10,080 nucleotides of DNA from Dietzia timorensis (lineage in GTDB: Bacteria; Actinomycetota; Actinomycetes; Mycobacteriales; Mycobacteriaceae), in contig NZ_DYXM01000085.1 in assembly GCF_020742175.1 (NCBI RefSeq), positions 1 through 10,080 of the forward strand. The letters are read 5' to 3'. The notes below the pieces were generated by a model. It was not told the origin of the DNA. It searched no databases and saw nothing but the letters and a program-made list of their open reading frames with translations. Shown here in pieces: positions 1-6,129 of this stretch (position 1 is its first letter; every line of letters begins with the position of its first letter). A program made the translations under genes and the position numbers.

Positions 1-545
1 TGACGTCGGAGGCACGCACCCGCGTGGAGAACTACATTTCCGCCGGCGAATCCGAGGGCGCCACCGTCGTCATCGACGGCCGTGGGACCGGAGCCGCCGA
101 CTCCGAGTTCGAAGGCGAATCCCTGGGCGAGGGCTACTTCATCGGCCCCACGCTGTTCGACAACGTCACCTCCGACATGTCGATCTACACCGACGAGATC
201 TTCGGCCCCGTGCTCTCGGTCGTCCGCGCCGAGGACTTCGAGCAGGCGCTCGCGCTGCCGACCGAACACGACTACGGCAACGGCGTGGCCATCTTCACCC
301 GAGACGGCGACACCGCACGCGAATTCGTCGACCGCGTGCAGGTCGGCATGGTCGGCGTCAACGTGCCGATCCCCGTGCCGATCGCGTACCACACCTTCGG
401 CGGCTGGAAGAAGTCCGGATTCGGCGACCTCAACCAGCACGGCACCGAGGGGATCAAGTTCTATTCGAAGGTCAAGACCGTGACGCAGCGCTGGCCCTCG
501 GGCGTCAAGGAAGGCGCCAGCTTCGTCATGCCACTCATGGATTAG
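1..545 (+). CDS. mmsA: Methylmalonate-semialdehyde dehydrogenase, CoA-acylating (C-terminal part)
   Basis: Only the last 180 or so residues are present; the open frame begins at base 3 and the start and catalytic cysteine lie outside the window. The enzyme converts methylmalonate semialdehyde with CoA and NAD+ to propionyl-CoA and CO2, the last dedicated step of valine catabolism. Seen here are the aldehyde dehydrogenase motif EIFGPVL (195-215), whose Glu contacts the NAD ribose in this superfamily, and the family-typical GMVGVNVPIPVPI, FGGWKKSGFGD and FYSKVKTVTQRW segments near the C terminus. Full members are about 500 residues. The close relative IolA (malonate semialdehyde) shares these motifs, but the following isobutyryl-CoA dehydrogenase and mmsB genes favour MmsA. 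A 49-base gap separates it from the next gene, compatible with one operon. Confidence 0.93.
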   Translation, partial: TSEARTRVENYISAGESEGATVVIDGRGTGAADSEFEGESLGEGYFIGPTLFDNVTSDMSIYTDEIFGPVLSVVRAEDFEQALALPTEHDYGNGVAIFTRDGDTAREFVDRVQVGMVGVNVPIPVPIAYHTFGGWKKSGFGDLNQHGTEGIKFYSKVKTVTQRWPSGVKEGASFVMPLMD

Positions 546-575
546 CGCGCCATCGGCGCCGCAACAGAGTTGAAG

Positions 576-583
576 AAAGGGGA
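576..583 (+). promoter_or_regulatory. Ribosome binding site of the isobutyryl-CoA dehydrogenase gene
   Basis: AAAGGGGA lies 11 bases before the ATG at 595. It supports that start over the other in-frame ATG at 604. No convincing promoter is seen in the 49-base gap, so the gene is probably transcribed from upstream of mmsA. Confidence 0.6.
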
Positions 584-594
584 CCCGTTCCCTC

Positions 595-1746
595 ATGCCA
601 GTGATGACCCCCGACGAGCAGGCGATCGTCGATGCAACCGCCGACTTCGCACGCAAGCGCATCGCGCCCAAGGCCCTCGAATGGGACTTGGACAATCATT
701 TCCCGAAGGATGTGATCCGCGAGTCCGCACAAATGGGCGTGGCGGCGATCTACACCTCCGAGGAGCACGGTGGTTCGGGGATGCGACGCCTCGACGGCGT
801 ACGCATCTTCGAAGAGCTCTCCCGAGGCTGCGCGGCGACCGCCGCCTACCTTTCGATCCACAACATGTGCACGTGGATGATCGACGAATTCGGCACCGAC
901 ACCCAGCGTGCCGAGTGGATCCCGAAGCTGGCGACGATGGAGTTGTTCGCCAGCTACTGCCTCACCGAACCCGGCGCGGGTTCGGATGCGGCGGCGCTGA
1001 GCACGAAGGCCGTTCGTGACGGCGAGGATTACGTGCTCACCGGGACCAAACAGTTCATCTCCGGCGCCGGAGACAGCGATCTCTATGTCGTCATGGCGCG
1101 CACGGGCGAGGCCGGCCCCAAGGGCATCTCCACGTTCATCGTCACCGCGGACATGCCCGGCGTGGATTTCGGCCCGAACGAGAAGAAGATGGGCTGGCAC
1201 GCGCAGGCCACCCGGCAGGTGATTCTCGATCAGGTGCGCGTCCCCGCGTCCAACCTCATCGGAGAGACCGAGGGCACCGGCTTCACCATCGCGATGCGCG
1301 GACTCAACGGCGGACGAATCAACATCGCCGCGTGTTCGCTCGGCGCCGCGACCGAGGCGTACTCGAAAGCCGTGAGCTATGTCCGCGAACGCGAGGCCTT
1401 CGGGCAGTCGCTCGCCGACCAGCCGACTGTCCGTTTCGCGCTGGCCGAGATGGCGACCAAGCTGGAGGCCTCCCGCCAGATGCTCTGGCGTGCCGCGCGC
1501 GCTCTCGATGACAAAGATCCAGACCACGTCGAGCTGTGCGCCATGGCGAAGATGTTCGTGACAGAGACCTGCTGGGACGTCGCGGACCAGGCTCTCCAGC
1601 TCTTCGGCGGCTACGGCTACCTGCACGAATACGGCGTGGAGAAAATCCAACGCGACCTTCGGGTCCACCGGATCCTCGAGGGAACCAACGAAATCATGCG
1701 CATGGTGGTCGGGCGGACTGCCGCCACGCGCGGACTGGGAGCATGA
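595..1746 (+). CDS. Acyl-CoA dehydrogenase, isobutyryl-CoA dehydrogenase type (ACAD8-like)
   Basis: This 383-residue FAD flavoenzyme is of full family length and is expected to oxidise isobutyryl-CoA to methacrylyl-CoA in valine breakdown, passing electrons to ETF. Visible are the FAD/substrate-loop motif YCLTEPGAGSD (about 121-131), QFISGAG (about 153-159), the RGLNGGRINIAACSLG stretch (about 235-250), which as recalled closely matches mammalian isobutyryl-CoA dehydrogenase, FGGYGYL near 337-343, and the canonical RILEGTNEIMR motif, in which Glu362 is the catalytic base. It sits between mmsA and mmsB, the arrangement I recall for M. tuberculosis mmsA-fadE9-mmsB, which supports the valine assignment. 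The last codons overlap the start of mmsB. A 2-methylbutyryl-CoA (isoleucine) role or dual specificity cannot be excluded from sequence. Confidence 0.92.
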   Translation: MPVMTPDEQAIVDATADFARKRIAPKALEWDLDNHFPKDVIRESAQMGVAAIYTSEEHGGSGMRRLDGVRIFEELSRGCAATAAYLSIHNMCTWMIDEFGTDTQRAEWIPKLATMELFASYCLTEPGAGSDAAALSTKAVRDGEDYVLTGTKQFISGAGDSDLYVVMARTGEAGPKGISTFIVTADMPGVDFGPNEKKMGWHAQATRQVILDQVRVPASNLIGETEGTGFTIAMRGLNGGRINIAACSLGAATEAYSKAVSYVREREAFGQSLADQPTVRFALAEMATKLEASRQMLWRAARALDDKDPDHVELCAMAKMFVTETCWDVADQALQLFGGYGYLHEYGVEKIQRDLRVHRILEGTNEIMRMVVGRTAATRGLGA

Positions 1747-2618
1747 TGAGCACGATCGCATTTCTCGGACTCGGGAACATGGGCGGCCCCATGGCAGCGA
1801 ACCTGCTGGCGGCAGGGCACGCTGTGCGCGGCTTCGACCCCGTACCCGCGTCGTTGGAGGCCGCGGTGTCCGCGGGCGCAACCGGCTGCGACAGCGCAGT
1901 CGACGCGGTGAGCGGAGCGGACGTCGTCATCACCATGCTCCCCAACGGCGCGCTCGTCTCGCAGGTCTACGACGAGATCCTCGGCGCGGCCACCGAGGGC
2001 GCGTTGTTCATCGACAGTTCGACCATCTCGGTCGACGATGCCCGCACGACCGGCGAACGCGCCCGCGCCGCCGGGTTCGCCCACATCGACGCACCGGTCT
2101 CCGGTGGTGTCAAGGGCGCCACCGCCGGCACGCTCGCGTTCATGGTCGGCGGCTCGGAGGAGGAGTTCGCACGCGCGAAGGACGTCCTCGAACCGATGGC
2201 GGGGAAGATCGTCCATTGCGGCATTCCCGGCTCGGGCCAGGCCGCGAAACTCTGCAACAACATGATCCTCGCCGTGCAACAGATCGCCGTCGGCGAGGCC
2301 TTCGTCCTCGCCGAGAAGCTCGGCCTGTCCGAACAGGCGCTCTACGACGTCGTCACGGGGGCCACCGGCAACTGCTGGGCGCTCGAGGTCAACTGCCCCG
2401 TCCCCGGTCCTGCGCCGGCATCCCCGGCGAATAACGACTTCCGCCCGGGCTTCTCCACCGGACTGATGCGCAAGGATCTCGGCCTGGCCATGGACGCGGT
2501 CGAATCGGCCGGCACGACCGCGCCGATGGGCGCCGCTGCCGCCGCGATGTACACCGAGTTCGCCGAGGACAACGCCGACAAGGACTTCAGCGCGATCATC
2601 GGCAAGCTCCGCGGATAG
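1746..2618 (+). CDS. mmsB: 3-hydroxyisobutyrate dehydrogenase
   Basis: This 290-residue protein oxidises 3-hydroxyisobutyrate to methylmalonate semialdehyde, the substrate of MmsA. Residues 3-33 form the Rossmann beta-alpha-beta unit with FLGLGNMG, followed by Asp31 after the second strand (GFDP), a placement that suggests NAD rather than NADP. The family substrate motif DAPVSGGVKGA is at about 115-125, and GQAAKLCNN near 164-172 contains the catalytic Lys168. Length is normal for the beta-hydroxyacid dehydrogenase family. Two ATG codons are in tandem (1743 and 1746). GGGAG at 1737-1741 is 4 bases from the second and 1 base from the first, so 1746 is preferred; starting at 1743 would add one Met. 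Either start overlaps the stop of the preceding dehydrogenase gene, so translation is probably coupled. Confidence 0.95.
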   Translation: MSTIAFLGLGNMGGPMAANLLAAGHAVRGFDPVPASLEAAVSAGATGCDSAVDAVSGADVVITMLPNGALVSQVYDEILGAATEGALFIDSSTISVDDARTTGERARAAGFAHIDAPVSGGVKGATAGTLAFMVGGSEEEFARAKDVLEPMAGKIVHCGIPGSGQAAKLCNNMILAVQQIAVGEAFVLAEKLGLSEQALYDVVTGATGNCWALEVNCPVPGPAPASPANNDFRPGFSTGLMRKDLGLAMDAVESAGTTAPMGAAAAAMYTEFAEDNADKDFSAIIGKLRG

Positions 2619-2633
2619 TAGGAAATAACACTC

Positions 2634-3530
2634 ATGCCCACGCAGACCCATCTCCGACCCAGCGATTCCGAGGCGCTCGGCGCCGCCTTCCGCGAGCTGC
2701 ACAAACGAAGCGAATTCGATGTCGTCTTCGGCGGAGAATGCGTGGACGGGTCCGTCGCGCTCCGTAACGTCCTCGGCGGTCGCAGCCAGGCGCTGCGCGA
2801 AGTCGAGGTGGAGAGCGGACGCGGACTCGGAGGCCGCGTGCTCAAGACCCGTCGTCCCGCCGAGGTGCGCGACTACGAAAATTGCGACGCCATCACGACC
2901 CACTATCGCCACGCCGTCAACCGCGAGGGTCTGCGCACGATCATCGCCATGCCCGTCGTGGTCGGCGGGGGAGTGCGCGCGATGCTCTACGGAGGTCTGC
3001 GCGCGGTGTCCTCGCTCGGCGACGCCACCCACAAAGTCTTCGCCACTGCGGCGAATAATCTCGCCATCGAGTACCGGGTGCGCGACGACGTCGACCGGCG
3101 CCTGTCCATGGCGGAGGTGGCGTCCGCGGAGGCGAAACACGGGCTCGAGCCGACCGACCGCGAGCGCCTGCGGCTGCTCCACGGCGAGCTCCACGCCATC
3201 GCCGCCGAGCTCGGCGACAACGACCTCGGGCGCAGGCTTCTCGCCGCCGGCGACTCGCTCGCCCGCGTCGGAATGGGGCCGAACCCCGCGGCGCCGGACG
3301 TAGACGCAACACCGGGTATGACGTCGGACAGCCGTAAATTACTGTCTCCGCGCGAGGTCGCCGTCCTCAGCCAGGTGGCGCTGGGGTGCTCGAATGCCGA
3401 GGTCGCGGCTCGGCTCTCGTTGTCCCCGGACACGATCAAGACCTACATGCGCAACATCTCGGGCAAACTCGAAACCCACTCGCGGATGGAGTCCGTCGCG
3501 CGGGCGCGGCTGCTCGGCTACCTGCCCTAG
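2634..3530 (+). CDS. GAF-like sensor / LuxR-type DNA-binding transcriptional regulator
   Basis: This is a 298-residue cytoplasmic regulator. Residues about 15-146 look like a GAF-type ligand-binding domain: the ESGRGLGGRVLKTRRPAEVRDY stretch around 60-81, then a strand-rich REGLRTIIAMPVVVGGGVRAMLYGGLR region. Residues 150-210 are helical and rich in charged residues, probably a linker or dimerisation helix. Residues 236-298 form a clear LuxR/GerE helix-turn-helix: LLSPREVAVLSQVALGCSN, EVAARLSLSPDTIKTYMRNI, then a hydrophobic C-terminal helix. There is no receiver domain, so it is not a two-component response regulator. AGGA at 2620-2623 precedes the ATG, which is only 15 bases after mmsB; it is probably the last gene of the valine operon. 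Ligand and target are unknown; an acyl-CoA or valine intermediate is only an inference from position. Confidence 0.92.
   Translation: MPTQTHLRPSDSEALGAAFRELHKRSEFDVVFGGECVDGSVALRNVLGGRSQALREVEVESGRGLGGRVLKTRRPAEVRDYENCDAITTHYRHAVNREGLRTIIAMPVVVGGGVRAMLYGGLRAVSSLGDATHKVFATAANNLAIEYRVRDDVDRRLSMAEVASAEAKHGLEPTDRERLRLLHGELHAIAAELGDNDLGRRLLAAGDSLARVGMGPNPAAPDVDATPGMTSDSRKLLSPREVAVLSQVALGCSNAEVAARLSLSPDTIKTYMRNISGKLETHSRMESVARARLLGYLP
3527..3530. other. Overlapping convergent stop codons (CTAG)
   Basis: The TAG of the LuxR-type gene (3528-3530) and the TAG of the convergent ligase gene (3529-3527 on the minus strand) share the palindrome CTAG. There is no intergenic space and no GC hairpin with a T-tract, so neither transcript has a visible intrinsic terminator here. 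Confidence 0.95.
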
Positions 3531-5152
3531 CGGGCGCCTCCCACGTCGCGAAGCTCGACCTTGCGAATCTTGCCTGTCGCGGTCTTTGGAAGTTCGGCGA
3601 CTATATGGACCTCGCGTGGGCGCTGCGCGGTGGACAGGTGCCGCGTGCCGAAGTCGAGAATCGATTCGACGAGTTCACTTTCACCCGGGGCGTCGTCGCC
3701 TGGCACGACGACCGCCACGACCTGCTCTCCCCATTTGTCATCCGCACGACCAATCACCGCGACCTCCGCAATGTGCGGGTGGTCGGCGAGTGCGCGCTCG
3801 ACCTGCAGGGACGACACGTTTTCCCCGCCGGATTTGACCACGTCCTTCACGCGATCGGCGAACCACACAACTCCGTCCGAATCCATCCGGCCGAGGTCTC
3901 CGGAATGCATGAATCCGCCGGTGAAGACCTCGGCGTTGGCCTCCGGGTTATTCCAGTACCCCTCCATGACGGTCGGGCCGCGATAGGAAAGCTCGCCGTC
4001 GGCGTTCGCACCGAGCACGTCGGGTCCACCGGGCGTGGTGATCGCGTGGAACGTCGACGGCGATGGATGCCCCCAGGCGCCGGCGGTGTCCGGGTAGTCC
4101 TCCGGCCACTGCAGAACGGTCGCCGGGGTGCATTCGCTCATGCCCGAACCGAGGACAATCGCCGCCTGGGGCATCGCCTTCGACACGCGGGCGTAGGCAG
4201 CCTCCGACATCGGTGCCATCGCGTATACGACGTGTTCGAGGGAGGCGAGCGATGCGCCGGAGGACTCGGCCTCGGCGACGACGGCTTCGAGCATCATCGG
4301 CAGCGCGAGGATCATGTTCGCCTCGACCTCGGCGATCGCCTCGACAAACGTCGCGGGGTCGAAGCCGGGGAGGAGCCGGATCCTGCCCCCGACGCTGAGG
4401 TAGCTCGTCAGCACTCCATTGAGCCCGGCGGTGTGGAACAGCGGCAGCGCGAGGACCGTGGACGCCCCTTTCACACCCCACGACCCGCCGAACAACACCG
4501 CGTTGGTCAGGCCCGCGAAAGACACCGACAAATGGCTGGTGAGCACGCCCTTCGGCCGGGACGTCGTGCCGGAGGAATACAGGCACTGGACGATCTGGCG
4601 GTCGGTGATGATCGTGTTGAGCCCGCGGTCATCGGAAGACAACACGTCCTCGAAGCGGAGCAACTCGGCAGGGGAGCCGTCGATCGGGTCCAGCGTTTGC
4701 CCCTCGGGCACATGGGTGACGACGACGTGCGTGATTGCCGGTGCGAACGCGAGCCCCTGCGTAATCAACGGAAGTAGAGACGAGTGCACGACGAGAACGC
4801 GGGTCCCGGAATCGGTGAGGGCGTGCAGGATGTTCTCCGCGCCGGCGAGGAGGTTGACCGGCAGCGCGACCATTCCCGCTTTCGCCGCGGCGAAATAGGT
4901 GGCGACGAACTCGCGCGAGTTCGTCGAGAAGATCGCCACCGGCTCGGCTTCCTCGATACCGAGCGCCAGCATGCCGCGCGCCAAGCGATTGGAGATCGAT
5001 TCCAGCTCGGCGTAGCTCCACGACCCGTCGTCGTCGATCAGTGCTGTTCTGGGGCCGAACGTTTGGGCTCCGCGCGAAGGGATGTCGCCGACGCTGCAGC
5101 GCCGGGCCAGCGCGTGGGCGGAGGGGTCGATGCCGGACAGGTCGAGTTCCAT
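3527..5152 (-). CDS. AMP-forming acyl-CoA synthetase / acid-CoA ligase
   Basis: This 541-residue member of the ANL superfamily activates a carboxylic acid via an acyl-adenylate to its CoA thioester. Visible in order: N-terminal helical region with WSYAELESISNRLARGM (about 45-61); P-loop YSSGTTSRPKGV (192-203); LPLFHTAGLNG (236-246); adenine-site GSGMSECTPATV (335-346); GYWNNPEA and GGFMHSGDL with the ribose-binding Asp419; hinge DRVKDVVKSGGENVSS (433-448); and the C-terminal LPKTATGKIRK with catalytic Lys528. The ATG at 5152 is preceded by GGAG (5158-5161) at 5 bases and starts just before the conserved fold. The frame stays open further upstream to 5449, but that part crosses the divergent promoter and the next gene. 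Substrate is not predictable; divergence from the AtuA block suggests it may supply that pathway. Confidence 0.92.
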   Translation of the reverse strand: MELDLSGIDPSAHALARRCSVGDIPSRGAQTFGPRTALIDDDGSWSYAELESISNRLARGMLALGIEEAEPVAIFSTNSREFVATYFAAAKAGMVALPVNLLAGAENILHALTDSGTRVLVVHSSLLPLITQGLAFAPAITHVVVTHVPEGQTLDPIDGSPAELLRFEDVLSSDDRGLNTIITDRQIVQCLYSSGTTSRPKGVLTSHLSVSFAGLTNAVLFGGSWGVKGASTVLALPLFHTAGLNGVLTSYLSVGGRIRLLPGFDPATFVEAIAEVEANMILALPMMLEAVVAEAESSGASLASLEHVVYAMAPMSEAAYARVSKAMPQAAIVLGSGMSECTPATVLQWPEDYPDTAGAWGHPSPSTFHAITTPGGPDVLGANADGELSYRGPTVMEGYWNNPEANAEVFTGGFMHSGDLGRMDSDGVVWFADRVKDVVKSGGENVSSLQVERALADHPHIAEVAVIGRADDKWGEQVVAVVVPGDDAPGESELVESILDFGTRHLSTAQRPREVHIVAELPKTATGKIRKVELRDVGGAR

Positions 5153-5207
5153 GGCTACTCCGATGTTGTGGTGCGGATCACATTCCAAGTGTGCGTGATA
5201 CGGACGA

Positions 5208-5237
5208 AAAAAAGCAAGCAAGCATGATTGCTTTTTT
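5208..5237. repeat. Inverted A-tract/T-tract repeat containing an AAGC triple repeat
   Basis: Left arm AAAAAAGCAA (5208-5217) is perfectly complementary to TTGCTTTTTT (5228-5237), with a 10-base spacer. Within it AAGC occurs three times head to tail (5212-5223), so two alternative registers of the left half-site can pair with the single TTGCTT on the right. This may extend or duplicate the operator at 5216-5233. The A/T-only outer stem is too weak to look like an ordinary intrinsic terminator. Confidence 0.6.
5216..5233. promoter_or_regulatory. 18-bp palindrome, putative TetR-type operator
   Basis: AAGCAAGCATGATTGCTT is symmetric at 16 of 18 positions: arms AAGCAA/TTGCTT, centre CATG, with a single mismatched pair (G5222/A5227). 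Size, symmetry and location in a divergent promoter 19 bases before the likely ATG at 5252 fit a dimeric repressor site such as those bound by TetR-family regulators of fatty-acid and acyl-CoA genes. No TetR gene is in the window. The binding protein is therefore inferred, not seen. Confidence 0.6.
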
Positions 5238-5251
5238 CGGCGAGTGGGTGC

Positions 5252-6127
5252 ATGGTGGATTTCGTGACGGACAATAATGTGACCCACGACATAACAAAGG
5301 GTCCGGCTCCACTGGACGGCGCGTTGGACGCCCTGGCCGTACTGGGGCGGCAGCTCGAGGAGCTCGTAGAGGCCGCGGGGGAGGCGGGCTGGCACGCCGA
5401 CACTCCCGCCGAAGGATGGGACGTGGCGACTCAGATCGCCCACCTGCACTGGACCGACAGAGCATCGCTTGCTGCCATCGGGGACAAAGCCGAGTTCGAT
5501 GCACTCGTCGAGGGCGCGGTGGCCGATCCCGAGGGCTTCGTTGATACCGGGGCGCGCGAACTTGCGCTTCTGCCTCGCGCAGAGCTCCTGGCCAAGTGGC
5601 GGGAGGGCAGGGATGAGTTGGCCGCAAGGCTCGAGTCACTCGACCCGGGCACCCAGATCGTCTGGTTCGGTCCACCTATGCGGCCGAAATCGATGGCTGT
5701 CGCACGCATTATGGAAACGTTCGCCCACGGCTACGACGTCGCCGACGGCCTCGGCGCGGTACCGCCGGGCTCTCCCGTCTCGGACCGCGCCCCGGGTTTC
5801 AACGGCACCGCCGCCGAGGTCGCCTCGCTGCCCTTCGTCGCGCGCATCGGGCACCGCACACGCAATTTCTCCTTTCAGCTGAACGGCGAGGAACCACCAG
5901 CTTCGGAGTTCGGGCTCGCCCTCGCAGCTCCCGGTGGCGACACCGTCACATTCGGGCCGGGCGACGCCGAGCAGACCGTCACCGGCTCGCTGCGCGACTT
6001 CTGCCTTCGCGTCACCCAGCGCATGGCACTACGCGACACCGACCTTGTTGCCACGGGCGCAGACGCCCGCCGCTGGCTCGATATCACACAAGCGTTCGCC
6101 GGGCTGCCCGGCAAAGGAAGGGACTGA
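5252..6127 (+). CDS. TIGR03084-type metal-binding protein (DinB / mycothiol-dependent maleylpyruvate isomerase fold)
   Basis: This 291-residue protein of unknown function belongs to the DinB-like four-helix superfamily. Helical residues 22-45 are followed by PAEGWDVATQIAHLHWTD (53-69), with candidate metal ligand His64, and METFAHGYDVADGLG (154-168), with Glu155 and His159. This His...Glu...His set matches the metal site known for mycothiol-dependent maleylpyruvate isomerase. The C-terminal half (about 195-291) is a separate mixed domain ending in a family-like WLDITQAFAG. As recalled, the family is actinobacterial and often adjoins AtuA/DUF1446 genes, as here, so a role in the same pathway is inferred; the reaction is not known. 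The start is uncertain: ATG 5252 is chosen, with only a weak GAGTGGG before it; GTG at 5264 or 5279 are alternatives, and TTG 5228 lies inside the putative operator. Confidence 0.85.
   Translation: MVDFVTDNNVTHDITKGPAPLDGALDALAVLGRQLEELVEAAGEAGWHADTPAEGWDVATQIAHLHWTDRASLAAIGDKAEFDALVEGAVADPEGFVDTGARELALLPRAELLAKWREGRDELAARLESLDPGTQIVWFGPPMRPKSMAVARIMETFAHGYDVADGLGAVPPGSPVSDRAPGFNGTAAEVASLPFVARIGHRTRNFSFQLNGEEPPASEFGLALAAPGGDTVTFGPGDAEQTVTGSLRDFCLRVTQRMALRDTDLVATGADARRWLDITQAFAGLPGKGRD
6113..6123 (+). promoter_or_regulatory. Strong ribosome binding site of the AtuA-family gene
   Basis: AAAGGAAGGGA ends 6 bases before the ATG at 6130 and lies inside the last codons of the upstream gene. It fixes the AtuA start and is the strongest purine-rich ribosome binding site seen in the window. 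Confidence 0.65.
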
Positions 6128-6129
6128 AC

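Larger units (their letters stand above)
5153..5251. promoter_or_regulatory. Divergent intergenic promoter region
   Basis: This 99-base region between the minus-strand ligase and the plus-strand TIGR03084-type gene must hold the start signals of both. It is visibly richer in A/T than its surroundings in 5195-5238. On the minus strand, TATCAC (5200-5195) could be a -10 element for the ligase, but no good -35 at standard spacing is evident, so individual promoter elements are not assigned with confidence. GGAG at 5161-5158 (minus strand) is the ligase ribosome binding site. The palindrome at 5216-5233 lies inside. Confidence 0.6.

Noticed and set aside
547..559. GCGCC-ATC-GGCGC mini-hairpin after mmsA as a terminator
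   Set aside because: It has a 5-bp stem with a 3-base loop and no T-tract, and the next gene clearly belongs to the same pathway.
535..1881. Long minus-strand open frames opposite the dehydrogenase and mmsB genes (also 1617-3194 and 6940-7908)
   Set aside because: They are mirror frames produced by high-GC codon bias opposite well-recognised genes; the translations are Arg/Gly/Ala/His-rich with no recognisable domain.
3386..4777. Plus-strand open frame of 463 codons within the ligase region
   Set aside because: It is antisense to a ligase with all ANL motifs intact; the translation has no domain and starts inside the LuxR-type gene.
5208..5237. A6GCAA/TTGCT6 inverted repeat as a bidirectional intrinsic terminator
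   Set aside because: It lies between divergent starts, not gene ends, and its stem is almost all A/T; an operator role fits better.
5228..5251. TTG at 5228 as start of the TIGR03084-type protein
   Set aside because: It lies inside the palindrome, has no ribosome binding site and adds residues not like the family N terminus. ATG 5252 or a nearby GTG is more likely.
5153..5449. N-terminal extension of the acyl-CoA synthetase; the minus-strand frame is open for 99 more codons
   Set aside because: The extension is low in family-like sequence, crosses the palindrome and overlaps the divergent gene. The ATG at 5152 has a good GGAG site and sits right before the conserved fold.
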